From Bacillota bacterium (GTDB lineage Bacteria > Bacillota > Clostridia > Acetivibrionales > JAEZXR01): a DNA stretch of 64,000 nt. Position numbers and translations under genes: made by a program. Below the pieces are notes generated by a model. It saw only the letters and a list, made by a program, of their open reading frames with translations, did no database searches and was not told the DNA's origin. The stretch spans positions 17,026-81,025 of the forward strand of contig JAEZXR010000137.1 in NCBI GenBank assembly GCA_023419605.1, written 5' to 3'. Below, one piece after another: positions 9,092 through 19,106 of this stretch (position 1 is its first letter; the number at the start of each line of letters is the position of its first letter).

Positions 9092-12000
9092 ATGAAAAAG
9101 ATATTTTATCGTGTACTCAGCGTAATGCTATGCCTGGTGGTGTTGTTGCCAACTTATTCAATGGCTTTTGCGGCAGACAGTGTTGCCGGAAATGCAGCCT
9201 TAGCTGCAATACCTGCATTCCCGGGAGCGGAAGGCTTTGGTGCCTATGTAACGGGAGGCCGGGGCGGAGAGGTGTACCATGTAACTACATTGGCCAATGA
9301 CGGGGCGGGTTCCTTTCGGGAAGCTGTGACGACGGGGACGGCACCCAGGACGGTGGTGTTTGATGTCTATGGATATATAGAGCTTACTTCGCCGATAAAG
9401 ACCAACCGCTCCAATCTTACCATTGCCGGCCAAACGGCCCCGGGAGAAGGTGTGACGGTTCGCGGCAATAGTGTAACCTTTGAAGATGCCGGCAATATCA
9501 TCCTGCGCAATATGCGCTTTCGTTCGGGAGTATTAAAAGATACCGGCGGCGGAACCGATGCTGTTTATTTTCATTATTGCAACGGCGTGATCATTGACCA
9601 CTGCAGTTTTTCATGGGGAAGCGATGAAAGCCTTTCCATTAAGGAATCCCGAAATGTAACCACTCAGTGGTCCATGATAACTGAAGGCTTTCTTCCTCAT
9701 TCCATGGGTTCTCTGATTGAATGGAACACCATCACCATGCATCACAATCTTTATGCACATAATAATGACAGAAATCCAAAAGCCAAGGGAGATATTGATT
9801 TTGTCAACAATGTTGTCTACGACTGGGGGGTAAGCCCTTTAGTTGCAGGGGGAGAGACAGCAGGATGGTGCTATATGAATGCGGATTCCAACTATTTCAT
9901 CTCCGGAGCAAGCACTGTTAAAAACAATTTTGGTATTGACCGCGGAAATGCACAGTTTTCTCTCTATTTAAATAACAACCTTTTTGACAATAATAGAGAC
10001 GGTGCTTTAAACGGTATCGATGTAGGCCGGAACATTATTGAAGAGGGAGCATCGCCGGTAACCCTTGCAAGCACCCGGTATGATTACCCGAGAGTGAATA
10101 CGGAAGATGCCCTGAGCGCATTTCATCATGTGGTTGAAAAAGCCGGTGCGTCATTAAAGCGTGACGCGATTGATACCAGGGTGATGAACGGTGTTAAAAA
10201 CCAGACAGGTACGCTCATACTAACCAGCGATGAGGTAGGGGGATATTGTGAGCTGGCTGGCGGAATTACGCCTTTGGATACAGATGGAGACGGTATGCCG
10301 GATGTATGGGAAGATGCCCATGGACTGAACAAGGAGGATGTGGCAGACGGGGCAAAGGACGGAAATGGGGATGGGTATACAAATCTTGAGGATTATCTCA
10401 ACCATCTGGTGGTTTCTGAATTTCCTAATTCTCAAATTCCACCCACGTTAAACGGACCGCCAGCAAATCCTGAGGTGGTAAATTACAAATTTGACTTCGG
10501 TGCGGATTCAAGTCAGGTTGCCGAAGGCTATACCCGAGTGTCTGGAATTTCACTTTATAGTGCGGCAGCAGGCTATGGATTTGACGGAGTTAGAGGACTG
10601 GTGGCCACGGCCGACCGTGGGGCTCCGAATCCATTGAAGCAGGACTTTTGCTATCCGGTGGCCAGTGGGAAAACCATTGCATTTGCAGTAGACGTTCCAA
10701 AGGGCAGGCACTATGTTAGAGTCATATCCGGAGACAGCACAAACACCAATGAGACCACAGTATCCCTTGAAAATGGTGTTGCCGGAGACACTTTGAAGTC
10801 GGATAAAGGCAGCTTTGCAGAAAAAACATGGTATGTGGATGTAGAAGACGGACAACTGAATGTTACCCTGGGTAAGGATGCAAGAATCAATGGGCTTGAA
10901 GTCTGCACAGTTCCTTCCAATCTGATCCGGGGATCGGTCTCGGATACCCAAGCACGGTTCTCCTGGTCTCCGGTTAAAACAGCGGTACGCTATGAGGTAT
11001 ACAGAGCGGTGGAGGCTGACGGTACCTATGCGTTCATTGGCAGCAGTATGGCACCGGAATATTCCGATGCTGCGGTTATGCCGGGAGAAACCTATTATTA
11101 TAAGGTTTCTGCCATAACGAATACAATAGTTACCGTGCCTTCGGAAATTCTAAGTATTTCGGTTGTGAATTCGGAAGTGGCCATTCCAAAGGCTCCCACA
11201 GGACTTGCGGTGGAGGGGGTAACTCCTGCAACCGTTACCCTCGGCTGGGATAGGGTGGAGGGTGCCCTGCGGTACAATATTTATCGATCGGATAAACAAG
11301 AGGGGGATTATCGCCGCGTAGGTTCTTCCCATACCAATACCTTTATCGATCCAATAAAAACCGATTTGAATTACTTTTATAAGGTAACGGCTGTCAATGC
11401 AGGAGGAGAATCGGAAAAAACAGCAGCCGTTCTATCCGGCAAAGGGTCTGTTCCTGGAGTACCTACGGGATTGAAGCTTCATTACGCGGCGGCAGCGGGA
11501 ATTTCTTTACACTGGACGGCTTCCGGTGAAGCGGAGAAGTATAATATCTATAGAGCCTCTGTACAGGGTTCGGTGTATGAAAGGGTTGGAACTTCTGAAA
11601 CCCCAAACTTTGTTGATAAAACAGTAACAACATCAATGTATTATAGTTACAGAATTTCATCGGTAAATTCGGCGGGAGAATCCGATTTGTCGGAGAGTAT
11701 CTTAGTGGAATGCAGACCCTTGGAGTATAAATTTGACTTTGGTATGCAGACGAGTCCGGTAGCGGATGGATACATCCAAATTTATGGAGCCAATGTGTAT
11801 AATTCACAGTATGGCTTTAATGACATCAGCGGAATATCCGCAAGGGACAGGACGAAATCCCCCAGTCCGGTAAACGACTATGTACTTAGGGATTTTCTTG
11901 TGGCAAAGGGAAAGAATTTTCTTGTGGATGTGCCCAATGGATATTACTCGGTAAGTGTAGCCTCGGGGGATGGGAATGCTGTCAACGTTACTACGATTAC

Positions 12001-12154
12001 GGTGGAAAATGGTGAAGCGAAAGTCTTTAAGACAGCCGCAGGAATCATACCCTGGGAGAATTGGATCATCCAGGTGGAAGACGGGCAGATCACTGTAAAT
12101 ATAGGCGGCGATGGAAGAATAAACGGCCTGATCATTGAAGAGCTTCCGAATTAG
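9092..12154 (+). CDS. Secreted multidomain pectate lyase (PL1-like)
   Basis: A 1020-residue exported enzyme with a signal peptide at about 1-28. The catalytic parallel beta-helix spans about 38-390: it opens with AFPGAEGFGAYVTGGRGG and contains VIIDHCSFSWGSDESL and NNDRNPKAKGDIDF, as in PL1-type pectate lyases that cleave polygalacturonate by beta-elimination. A thrombospondin-type-3-like calcium motif follows (DTDGDGMPDVWED, about 395-430). Next come a beta-sandwich starting YKFDFG (about 465-608), three fibronectin type III domains (about 610-876) and a second YKFDFG module (about 879-1020). The YKFDFG modules resemble the N-terminal domain of rhamnogalacturonan acetylesterases and may bind carbohydrate. 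No dockerin or sortase signal is seen, so it is probably released. Confidence 0.9.
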   Translation: MKKIFYRVLSVMLCLVVLLPTYSMAFAADSVAGNAALAAIPAFPGAEGFGAYVTGGRGGEVYHVTTLANDGAGSFREAVTTGTAPRTVVFDVYGYIELTSPIKTNRSNLTIAGQTAPGEGVTVRGNSVTFEDAGNIILRNMRFRSGVLKDTGGGTDAVYFHYCNGVIIDHCSFSWGSDESLSIKESRNVTTQWSMITEGFLPHSMGSLIEWNTITMHHNLYAHNNDRNPKAKGDIDFVNNVVYDWGVSPLVAGGETAGWCYMNADSNYFISGASTVKNNFGIDRGNAQFSLYLNNNLFDNNRDGALNGIDVGRNIIEEGASPVTLASTRYDYPRVNTEDALSAFHHVVEKAGASLKRDAIDTRVMNGVKNQTGTLILTSDEVGGYCELAGGITPLDTDGDGMPDVWEDAHGLNKEDVADGAKDGNGDGYTNLEDYLNHLVVSEFPNSQIPPTLNGPPANPEVVNYKFDFGADSSQVAEGYTRVSGISLYSAAAGYGFDGVRGLVATADRGAPNPLKQDFCYPVASGKTIAFAVDVPKGRHYVRVISGDSTNTNETTVSLENGVAGDTLKSDKGSFAEKTWYVDVEDGQLNVTLGKDARINGLEVCTVPSNLIRGSVSDTQARFSWSPVKTAVRYEVYRAVEADGTYAFIGSSMAPEYSDAAVMPGETYYYKVSAITNTIVTVPSEILSISVVNSEVAIPKAPTGLAVEGVTPATVTLGWDRVEGALRYNIYRSDKQEGDYRRVGSSHTNTFIDPIKTDLNYFYKVTAVNAGGESEKTAAVLSGKGSVPGVPTGLKLHYAAAAGISLHWTASGEAEKYNIYRASVQGSVYERVGTSETPNFVDKTVTTSMYYSYRISSVNSAGESDLSESILVECRPLEYKFDFGMQTSPVADGYIQIYGANVYNSQYGFNDISGISARDRTKSPSPVNDYVLRDFLVAKGKNFLVDVPNGYYSVSVASGDGNAVNVTTITVENGEAKVFKTAAGIIPWENWIIQVEDGQITVNIGGDGRINGLIIEELPN

Positions 12155-12205
12155 CCGAAGGGGCTCACTGCTTTGAAGGTTCTACTTGGGAATTCTTGAA
12201 ATACT

Positions 12206-12256
12206 GGAGAAGGAAGGGCAGATCTGTACATAAAAAGATCTACACTTCCTTTCTCC
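12206..12256 (+). other. Long imperfect hairpin upstream of the membrane AraC gene
   Basis: GGAGAAGGAAG (from 12206) pairs with CTTCCTTTCTCC (ending 12256) with one bulge, and AGATC/GATCT extends the stem inside. It lies between the pectate lyase stop and the next regulator. No T-run follows directly, so it may act as a weak terminator, an attenuator or an mRNA-processing site. Confidence 0.45.
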
Positions 12257-12416
12257 GTATAGGGGTGCTGCCGGGGGCGGAGCATGGTCATTTGAAGGTT
12301 GACATGTCTGTCATGAATGGTATATAGTGGTTTTGATAGATAGAAATCAAAAAAATCTATACGGATATACATTTACAAATGATTTTTGGGTGGACCATAG
12401 AACCGGGGGACGCAAA

Positions 12417-14768
12417 ATGGGGTTTTATAGTAAAGGAATTGGATGTAAACATTCCTATCGGTCTGTTATCTTTTGGGGGCTGATTCTATCTTATACAACA
12501 ATATTTCTTTTGCCGAACTTTTTTGCAATTTATACTTATGGAAAATATAGTGCAAATCTCGAGAAAAAGACAGTGAATTCTTTGGACAACGGACTTTCAC
12601 AGGTTCAGGATATTATTGACGAACAAATCCGGGAACTGAATGAAATACCTCTGAAAATGTACAGAAACAGGCGGCTGTATTCGATTCTTGCCGCACAGGA
12701 CCTGACCCGTTTCACTCCCTATGACTTTTACGAAGGGGTCAGTGAGATTTATAATTATAAAGTGATCAATAGCTTTGTGGAAAATATTCTTTTTTATAAG
12801 CCCAAAAATGATTTTGTCATCAGTACCTCCGTTGCGACGGATTTGGAGACTTATTGCAACAGCATACTTTCTTACGAAAATTTTTCCAAAGCTCAGCTCG
12901 AACAAAAGTGGACCCAAGAACAGGGAACCTCTATATGGCCGTTGGAAACGATGATAGGAGCCGGAAACAACATAAAGTCAAAAAGGATTACCTATGTCCA
13001 TAGCCTTGCCCATGACGGAGTGAACAATATGGATGTACGGCTTATAGCAACCATCAACGAGGAAAGCTTTGAAAAGCTTTTTAATAAGGTGCTGGATGAC
13101 TATGAGGGAAGCATCTACCTGACCAACGAAGAGGGACAGATCATAACCTCTCTGGTGAAAGGCGGGGCGGAGGTCGGCAGGGATTTTTTGCAGATGGTAG
13201 CAAACAGTGACAAGCCTTATATGACAACCCGGGTGAACAAAAAGGGGATGCTTGTAACTTCCGTAGAATCAGAATATCTTCGGTGGCATTATATTGCTCT
13301 GATTCCCACAGGACAGATTTTCAACGAACTAAACAGCATACGCAACGGTTTTATAGTAGTGATGGCTTTCCTATTTCTGGGATGTACCTTTTTAATCATC
13401 TTTTTCGCGAATATGAACTATAAGCCCGTCCGGAACGTGGTCAGTATGTTGCGGTCGGATCACGGGAAACCCCTTAAGGGAAGATATACCAATGAATGGA
13501 AAGTTATTCAGCATGAGGTCAACTTAGCGTTGAGAGGCAAGAAAACGCTGGAGGATTATATCAGCCAGCAATTGCCCGTACTGCGGTCCAATTATATTTT
13601 ACTTCTGATGCGGGGAAGCAGCACCAATAAGACGGCAAATTTTTCCATGTCAAAATCCCTGGAATTGGAAGTGGATAAAGGGCCTTTTGCCGTCATGCTG
13701 ATTTCCATAGACAGCTATAAGGAAATTGCGGGTGTGGATCGGGATATTACTGACGAGGACCTTCTGCTATATAAATCTGCGGTTAGAAATGTAGCCGAGG
13801 AGCTGTGCATTGAAAATGGAATTGGATATACAACGGAAACCGGTGCGGAGGAGGTAGCCGTCCTGATTTGCTTTGATTCGGAGGACCAGACTGCTAATTG
13901 GTCTGCTGTTGAGAAAAATGCCAATGTGATACTGGACACCTTCGACCGGCATTTTCATTTGAATTTGACGGTGGGGATCGGGAAAATTTATCCGAATCTA
14001 TCCGAAATAAAAAATTCTTTTCGCGAAGCGCAAATTGCACTGGAGTATAAAATCATCAAAGGAAACAATATGGTGATCAAATATGAGGATATCAAAGTAG
14101 CTCCCGATCTTGCCAATTACTATTCCATGGTGGATGAAAAGAAAATTTTGGATTGTTTGAAGCGGGGAGATATGGAGGGGATCCGAAACATACTGAATGG
14201 GATCATGACGAATTTGAGAGAGAATCCCCCTTCTCTGGATACTGCAAGGTATATATATTTTGAAATCATCAATACGGCATTACATGCCTCTAATCTTGTG
14301 GGAACGGAAAACTTTCATTTGCTCTCCATCAATACGCGGTTTCAGCGGCTGTTTCACTCGGACACCATAGATCAGCTCTACGGTGAAACCCTTGAATTTT
14401 ATAGGGACATCTGCGAATATATCAGCCACCGCAAAGAGAGCAAGAATTTCAAGCTTGCTCATCAAATTCAGGAATATGTGGATGCCCATTATAATGACAG
14501 CAACCTCTCATTGGCGATGGTTGCCGACTGTTTTGAACTGTCCAGCAGTTATTTATCACGCTTTTTTAAGGATCAATTCGGCTATACCATGAGTGAATAT
14601 GTTCAAAAAAAGAGGGTGGAGGCTGCAAAGGAACTGATCCGGTCCACCTCCAAAAATATTGTGGACATTGCGGAGGAAATGGGTTTTGGTAATGTTCACA
14701 GTTTTATCAAGACCTTTAAAAAGTATGAGGGGCTTACTCCAGGAGAATTCCGTTCCAAGATTACGTGA
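12417..14768 (+). CDS. Membrane-anchored AraC-family transcription regulator
   Basis: About 783 residues with the same build as the regulator at 2229-4574: first helix at about 15-42, extracellular sensor region, second helix at about 310-330, cytoplasmic linker, and C-terminal AraC DNA-binding domain (LSLAMVADCFELSSSYLSRFF; GFGNVHSFIKTFKKYEGLTP). GGGGGA about 8 nt upstream supports the ATG at 12417 over an earlier in-frame ATG. It follows the pectate lyase in the same direction, so it may respond to pectin breakdown products outside the cell and control the importer-lyase operon. The ligand is unknown. Confidence 0.9.
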   Translation: MGFYSKGIGCKHSYRSVIFWGLILSYTTIFLLPNFFAIYTYGKYSANLEKKTVNSLDNGLSQVQDIIDEQIRELNEIPLKMYRNRRLYSILAAQDLTRFTPYDFYEGVSEIYNYKVINSFVENILFYKPKNDFVISTSVATDLETYCNSILSYENFSKAQLEQKWTQEQGTSIWPLETMIGAGNNIKSKRITYVHSLAHDGVNNMDVRLIATINEESFEKLFNKVLDDYEGSIYLTNEEGQIITSLVKGGAEVGRDFLQMVANSDKPYMTTRVNKKGMLVTSVESEYLRWHYIALIPTGQIFNELNSIRNGFIVVMAFLFLGCTFLIIFFANMNYKPVRNVVSMLRSDHGKPLKGRYTNEWKVIQHEVNLALRGKKTLEDYISQQLPVLRSNYILLLMRGSSTNKTANFSMSKSLELEVDKGPFAVMLISIDSYKEIAGVDRDITDEDLLLYKSAVRNVAEELCIENGIGYTTETGAEEVAVLICFDSEDQTANWSAVEKNANVILDTFDRHFHLNLTVGIGKIYPNLSEIKNSFREAQIALEYKIIKGNNMVIKYEDIKVAPDLANYYSMVDEKKILDCLKRGDMEGIRNILNGIMTNLRENPPSLDTARYIYFEIINTALHASNLVGTENFHLLSINTRFQRLFHSDTIDQLYGETLEFYRDICEYISHRKESKNFKLAHQIQEYVDAHYNDSNLSLAMVADCFELSSSYLSRFFKDQFGYTMSEYVQKKRVEAAKELIRSTSKNIVDIAEEMGFGNVHSFIKTFKKYEGLTPGEFRSKIT

Positions 14769-14874
14769 GAAAAAGGGGCAGATAAAATTGTACAAGGCGG
14801 GAGGGTTCTCCGAAGGTTCTGCCTGGCAGGCGGGATCATGGAGTTTTCTTATTTATTTATTTTACAGAAATATC

Positions 14875-14913
14875 CAGGACTCCTGTAGGATTTTTTTATC
14901 CTCAGAAGTCCTG
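14875..14913. terminator. Bidirectional terminator between convergent genes
   Basis: CAGGACT (14875-14881) pairs with AGTCCTG (14907-14913), with an inner GGAT/ATCC stem around a T7 loop. It is centred between the regulator stop at 14768 and the rhamnogalacturonan lyase stop at 14936, so it can end transcription from both sides. Confidence 0.65.
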
Positions 14914-14935
14914 ACTTTGTCATCGGAAACGGCAG

Positions 14936-16621
14936 TTAAATTTCCAGCAAAACCGTATCGTACATAACGGAGCAGTTGACGGCAGTAAAGGATATGGTAT
15001 TTTCACCGATGTTTAGCAGCTCTGCATCAAAGGGGATGCAGGTTCTCCGGTATCTGCCGCTGAGCGTGGCGCTGCGGTAAATGGAATTATCGTTGAGCAA
15101 GGTCAGCTCTTTTACCTGAACTTCATTTACTTTTATAACGAAATAAGGCTCTTCTTTGTCGGTCATCACCGCTTTGGAGATAGCTGCCAGGGCTACGGTT
15201 AAAAGTACCTTGCCCTCCAATTGGCGGGCAAGGTTAAATTTTATATTCCATACACCCGGCTGGGTTTGGGCATAATACCAATCCTCCTTCTCCACACTTT
15301 GTCCGATGGTAAAGGTTAAGGAAGGCGGAGTCCTGGTGGACCATTTGTAATTGCGAAGTTCCCCAGCATATTTATAGCCTTCGCAGGTTCTGGTGGCTGT
15401 TCCCAGCTGCCAGAGCTTTTTCCTGGAGGGCAGTGCCCAGCGGATTTCTCCAAGGGCGGTGGAGGAAGCATGGACAACAACATCATTCACTTCCAATTGC
15501 TCCGTTATATCGCCTCCGGTGGCATAGGCGTACAGGGTATAAGTGCCCAAACGCACATTTTTCAGTTCAAAATTGCCGGAGGCGTCGGTTCTTGTGTAGA
15601 AGATGTACCCGGATGACTGCCTTTCGAAGTTTCCTCCGGGGGCGGCCAGCACGATGGTAGCATGGGAACAGTCCTTTCCGGAGACCGCCAGCCTGCCGGT
15701 AACCGTACTGCGAGTCAGGGGATAGAGTTCATGACTGACCCAGGAGTAAGGCCACTTCGCCTGTTCTGCTGCAGCTCTGGAAAGAGCATCATGAAACAGC
15801 TCCTGGCCGTTGGAACCGGCATTGATATAGACGAAGAAAGGACCATAGAATTTTTTCCACCCCACGGGCACATGAAAGCTGCCGGTTCCGAAATGGGCTC
15901 CGGTAAAATAATTGAGGACAATTCCGTCGTAATGTACCAGCAATTCCTGTTTCAATGGGCCGGTAGGATAATATTCTGTGGACGCCGGGATGACAAAAAA
16001 GCCGAAACCGTGGCCGAACTGCCCCCAGGCAGGATTGCTGCTGAAATAGCCCGCGTAGTCATATTTGGAATAAACCTCTCCATTGGAATATTTCTCGCCG
16101 TCAGGGAGTCGGTAGGTTTCATCCTGAAGGCATTCAAACTGCTCCATATACTTATGGGTGGGCTGCAGTCCCACTCGTTCCGAATTGCAGGCGTGGTCGA
16201 AGATTTTATTGCCAAACCGGTAGACGGTTCGAAATTCACTCAGGGAAAAGCTGGCGTCGGTATTATTGGCAGCTACGACATAGGTGTAGATGCCGCTTTC
16301 TCCTCTTTTGAGCAAAATATGGTATTCGATATATAAGAGTCCCCGTGTATCGACATAGGCGACATGAGCCGTATCTCTGCTGTTTTCGATGATGTCGAGG
16401 CGGCTGACAAACAGCCTTCGAAAGCTCCCCTCCGCATGATAATCTACATAAAAGGAACGCTTGGCATTGGAATCCCGGGAGGTTCCGTCAAGATCCTTTA
16501 TAAGTTCTGTCCCGTTCTTGATCAAAGATTCTACGGAAGCATCCTCTTTAAAGACAATGGAGATCAGGCCATTAGACATTTTGCATTTATTTCCTTCGGT
16601 TTCCAGAATTACATCCCACAT
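14936..16621 (-). CDS. Rhamnogalacturonan lyase, PL4 family, cytoplasmic
   Basis: A 561-residue protein with the three-part PL4 layout. A large beta-sandwich catalytic domain covers about 1-290 (VSKYDYAGYFSSNPAWGQFG; VGWKKFYGPFFVYINAG). A small fibronectin-like domain covers about 300-375 (VTGRLAVSG; LGTYTLYAYATGG), and a C-terminal carbohydrate-binding beta-sandwich covers about 390-561. PL4 enzymes cleave the rhamnose-galacturonic acid backbone of pectin by beta-elimination. There is no signal peptide, so it probably acts on imported oligosaccharides. GGAGGAG precedes the ATG. It follows the GH95 gene by 76 bp in one operon, fitting combined backbone and side-chain removal. Confidence 0.85.
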   Translation of the reverse strand: MWDVILETEGNKCKMSNGLISIVFKEDASVESLIKNGTELIKDLDGTSRDSNAKRSFYVDYHAEGSFRRLFVSRLDIIENSRDTAHVAYVDTRGLLYIEYHILLKRGESGIYTYVVAANNTDASFSLSEFRTVYRFGNKIFDHACNSERVGLQPTHKYMEQFECLQDETYRLPDGEKYSNGEVYSKYDYAGYFSSNPAWGQFGHGFGFFVIPASTEYYPTGPLKQELLVHYDGIVLNYFTGAHFGTGSFHVPVGWKKFYGPFFVYINAGSNGQELFHDALSRAAAEQAKWPYSWVSHELYPLTRSTVTGRLAVSGKDCSHATIVLAAPGGNFERQSSGYIFYTRTDASGNFELKNVRLGTYTLYAYATGGDITEQLEVNDVVVHASSTALGEIRWALPSRKKLWQLGTATRTCEGYKYAGELRNYKWSTRTPPSLTFTIGQSVEKEDWYYAQTQPGVWNIKFNLARQLEGKVLLTVALAAISKAVMTDKEEPYFVIKVNEVQVKELTLLNDNSIYRSATLSGRYRRTCIPFDAELLNIGENTISFTAVNCSVMYDTVLLEI

Positions 16622-16697
16622 TCTATTTTCTCCTCCTTTGCAGTTTGTGCGCTCATATATTCATATAAAAATTATTATAAATAAAGCAGTGATTACA

Positions 16698-19106
16698 CTA
16701 CGGGCAAAAGGTACAATCCGGCTTGGATTGTATTGTGATGCTGTTATCTGGTTGTAATTGAATTTTAAACAACTCTCCTTTGGACACGGATTTGAGTTCC
16801 TTTGTAGTACTGTCATAGAGAGTATATTCCTCGCAGAAATCCGGCAGAATCATAAAGACATCCGTATTGCGCAGGGCCTTGAGCCGCAAATCCAATTCTT
16901 TTTTCTCCCTATTCCATGAAAAGCTTATGGTTCCCGTACAGAAGCGAAAACCATCCACATGGCCCCTGGTGAGGCTGGTAGGGCAGGCCGGCAGTACCTT
17001 GACCAGATCCCTGGATACGAAAAGAAGCATTTCCTGGAGGGCGTTAACGATGCCCATATTGGCGTCCAACTGCATGGGCGCTTTATTTCCGCCATCCATA
17101 TTCATGGTGAGACCCATTCTGCGCCAGTCATTGTGCAGCGTCATAAAGTTGTTCAGCAGGCAGGCTTTGGCGAGGGTATGGATGCACTCCAGCGCCTTAT
17201 CGCCCTTTTCAAACCGTGCATAGATGCTGGACATATGGGACAGGGACCAGCCGGTCTGGCTGCCCAGCACCCTTTTGTCAACGGCCAGCTCGAAGGCGTT
17301 TAGCATAGCTTCCTCATCTCTGCGAAGGACATACTCCGTTCCGGGAAATACGGGATAGATATGTGAAATATGCCGGTGTGCGTAGCGGTCTTCGAAAAAA
17401 TCGTGCATCCATTCGGTGATGGCTCCGTCTTCATTTTTTTCATATGGAGGAATATGCTCCAGCATCTCTTTCCATTTTGAGATTTTTTCCCCGTAAAGTC
17501 CTTTTTTCTCTGAAATATCCACCATATTGCAAAGGAGCTCCTTGATGATGGCGAAGTCCATGGTAGCGTTCATCACAGAGGGGCAGATATGGGGCATCCT
17601 TTCATGAATGGGCTCCGTAAAAAAGTTTTTCGGACTGTTTTCAGGGGATACCGAAGGATAAATTTTATAGTAGCCGTTGGAATCCATTACCAGATAAGCT
17701 TCGTAAAAGGCCAGGGCATTTTCCATAAAGGGAAGTATTTTTTCATGCAGCAGTTCCTCATCCCCCGTGTACAGGTAATAATTGTAGAAGTGCTGGCAGA
17801 GCCAGCCGGCGGCGCCGATCCAGTTCATGATGACGGGGACGATCTGATTGGGCAGGCCCATGCCTGGGGAGCTGCCGGCGGGTACGTAGATCCCCGGAAG
17901 TCCGAAAAGATTTTTAGCGTTTAGCTTGAAGTCCTCCAGCAAATCCGTGTAATACTCAATGACAGGCCGGAGGGTATACTCAAGTCCTCCGGTCAACGTA
18001 TGCCAGTACATCATCTCCAGGTTTTCATTGGCCATATTGTGGCTCCACATCAGATTGTATCCGCCGCCCCAGAGACCGTACAGCGGGAAGGGAAGATCCT
18101 TTGTGCCACTGATCATGAGATATCTGCCAAAACGCCAGAGCTTTTCCAGAAGCTCGTGGCTGATGCCGTTTTTGTAAACATCCAGGAGCAGCTCCTCGTT
18201 GCAGCAGCTGTTGGATTCTTCCGAAATATTGAGACTGCACGAGTTGAAAAGTTTGCTATGCTCCAGGATATGCCTTGCCAGGTAGGCTTCATAGCCCTCG
18301 TTCATACTGGAGAGCTTTTTTTCCAGACGGCGGAAAGCGGTCTGCCTGTCTTCTTTTATGAAAAAAGCTGCCAACAGAGTGGCCTCCGGTGAATTACGGA
18401 TACAAAGCATCCGGTCCTCTTCTACCGATAGGGCACCGGTGGTGATGATCCGGGCCACGGCGCCGAAATCAGTGCCGTCATCGTTGGTAAGGGCATAGTA
18501 GAGGAAGCTGCCCTGAACCGATATTTGAATACTATCCTTGGTTTCTTCCCTCATTCGGGCCGTATCCGCTCCGAAGGTTTCATGAAGCTGCATAAAGACG
18601 CTGGTGGAAATATCTTCGGAACTTTCGATTTTCAGGGCCAAAATATCATCGGTGCGGGAAACAAAGGTGCGGCGACTGAAACTGTTCTCCCCCTCTTTCC
18701 AGGTGACGGAAATCTCTGCGGTTTCCATGTTGAGTGTACGGCAATAATGGCTAAAGGGGAGGCGGGTCTCATGGGAAAGCTTTATATCGCATAAGGGACA
18801 GGGGGGGAAGAGCTTGCCGGCGTAGCCTGTTTCCTTCAGTTGGTTGGAGGAATGCCAATTGGCCTCCATATATTTTCCTTCCTCCATCAGCTTGCGGGCT
18901 TCCTCCAGAGAACTGCCGATATCCGGAAGCTCCGATCGTATGCCCCAGTGCCGCAAATGACTATGATTCATCATAATGGTTTCATCGGCGATGTTTCCAT
19001 ACACCATTGCGCCGAGGGTACCATTCCCACAGGGCAGAGCCTCGCGCCACATATCCCCATGCCATGAAGCCGGGGTCATCAGGGAAAGTAGATTATTCTT
19101 GTTCAT
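16698..19106 (-). CDS. GH95-family glycoside hydrolase (alpha-L-fucosidase or alpha-L-galactosidase type)
   Basis: An 802-residue protein with the GH95 layout. The N-terminal beta domain is marked by WREALPCGNGTLGAMVYG. A central (alpha/alpha)6 barrel follows, with an N-x-N active-site pair at Asn360 and Asn362 in the strand leading to MMYW; a beta domain closes the protein. The environment of the pair (MANENLEMMYW) differs from the more usual LNINTEMNYW, so this is a diverged branch. GH95 enzymes invert alpha-L-fucosides or alpha-L-galactosides, both found on pectin side chains. No signal peptide is present. Its ATG overlaps the stop of the upstream glycosidase remnant by 4 bp (ATGA), and the PL4 gene follows. 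Confidence 0.82.
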   Translation of the reverse strand: MNKNNLLSLMTPASWHGDMWREALPCGNGTLGAMVYGNIADETIMMNHSHLRHWGIRSELPDIGSSLEEARKLMEEGKYMEANWHSSNQLKETGYAGKLFPPCPLCDIKLSHETRLPFSHYCRTLNMETAEISVTWKEGENSFSRRTFVSRTDDILALKIESSEDISTSVFMQLHETFGADTARMREETKDSIQISVQGSFLYYALTNDDGTDFGAVARIITTGALSVEEDRMLCIRNSPEATLLAAFFIKEDRQTAFRRLEKKLSSMNEGYEAYLARHILEHSKLFNSCSLNISEESNSCCNEELLLDVYKNGISHELLEKLWRFGRYLMISGTKDLPFPLYGLWGGGYNLMWSHNMANENLEMMYWHTLTGGLEYTLRPVIEYYTDLLEDFKLNAKNLFGLPGIYVPAGSSPGMGLPNQIVPVIMNWIGAAGWLCQHFYNYYLYTGDEELLHEKILPFMENALAFYEAYLVMDSNGYYKIYPSVSPENSPKNFFTEPIHERMPHICPSVMNATMDFAIIKELLCNMVDISEKKGLYGEKISKWKEMLEHIPPYEKNEDGAITEWMHDFFEDRYAHRHISHIYPVFPGTEYVLRRDEEAMLNAFELAVDKRVLGSQTGWSLSHMSSIYARFEKGDKALECIHTLAKACLLNNFMTLHNDWRRMGLTMNMDGGNKAPMQLDANMGIVNALQEMLLFVSRDLVKVLPACPTSLTRGHVDGFRFCTGTISFSWNREKKELDLRLKALRNTDVFMILPDFCEEYTLYDSTTKELKSVSKGELFKIQLQPDNSITIQSKPDCTFCP

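Noticed and set aside
9092..12154. Dockerin-like calcium motif in the pectate lyase
   Set aside because: There is only one DxDxDGxxD-type stretch followed by a second loop resembling thrombospondin type 3 repeats, located mid-protein; the paired dockerin helices are absent.
15662..16336. 224-codon open frame on the plus strand
   Set aside because: Antisense to the PL4 rhamnogalacturonan lyase; no ribosome site or domain.
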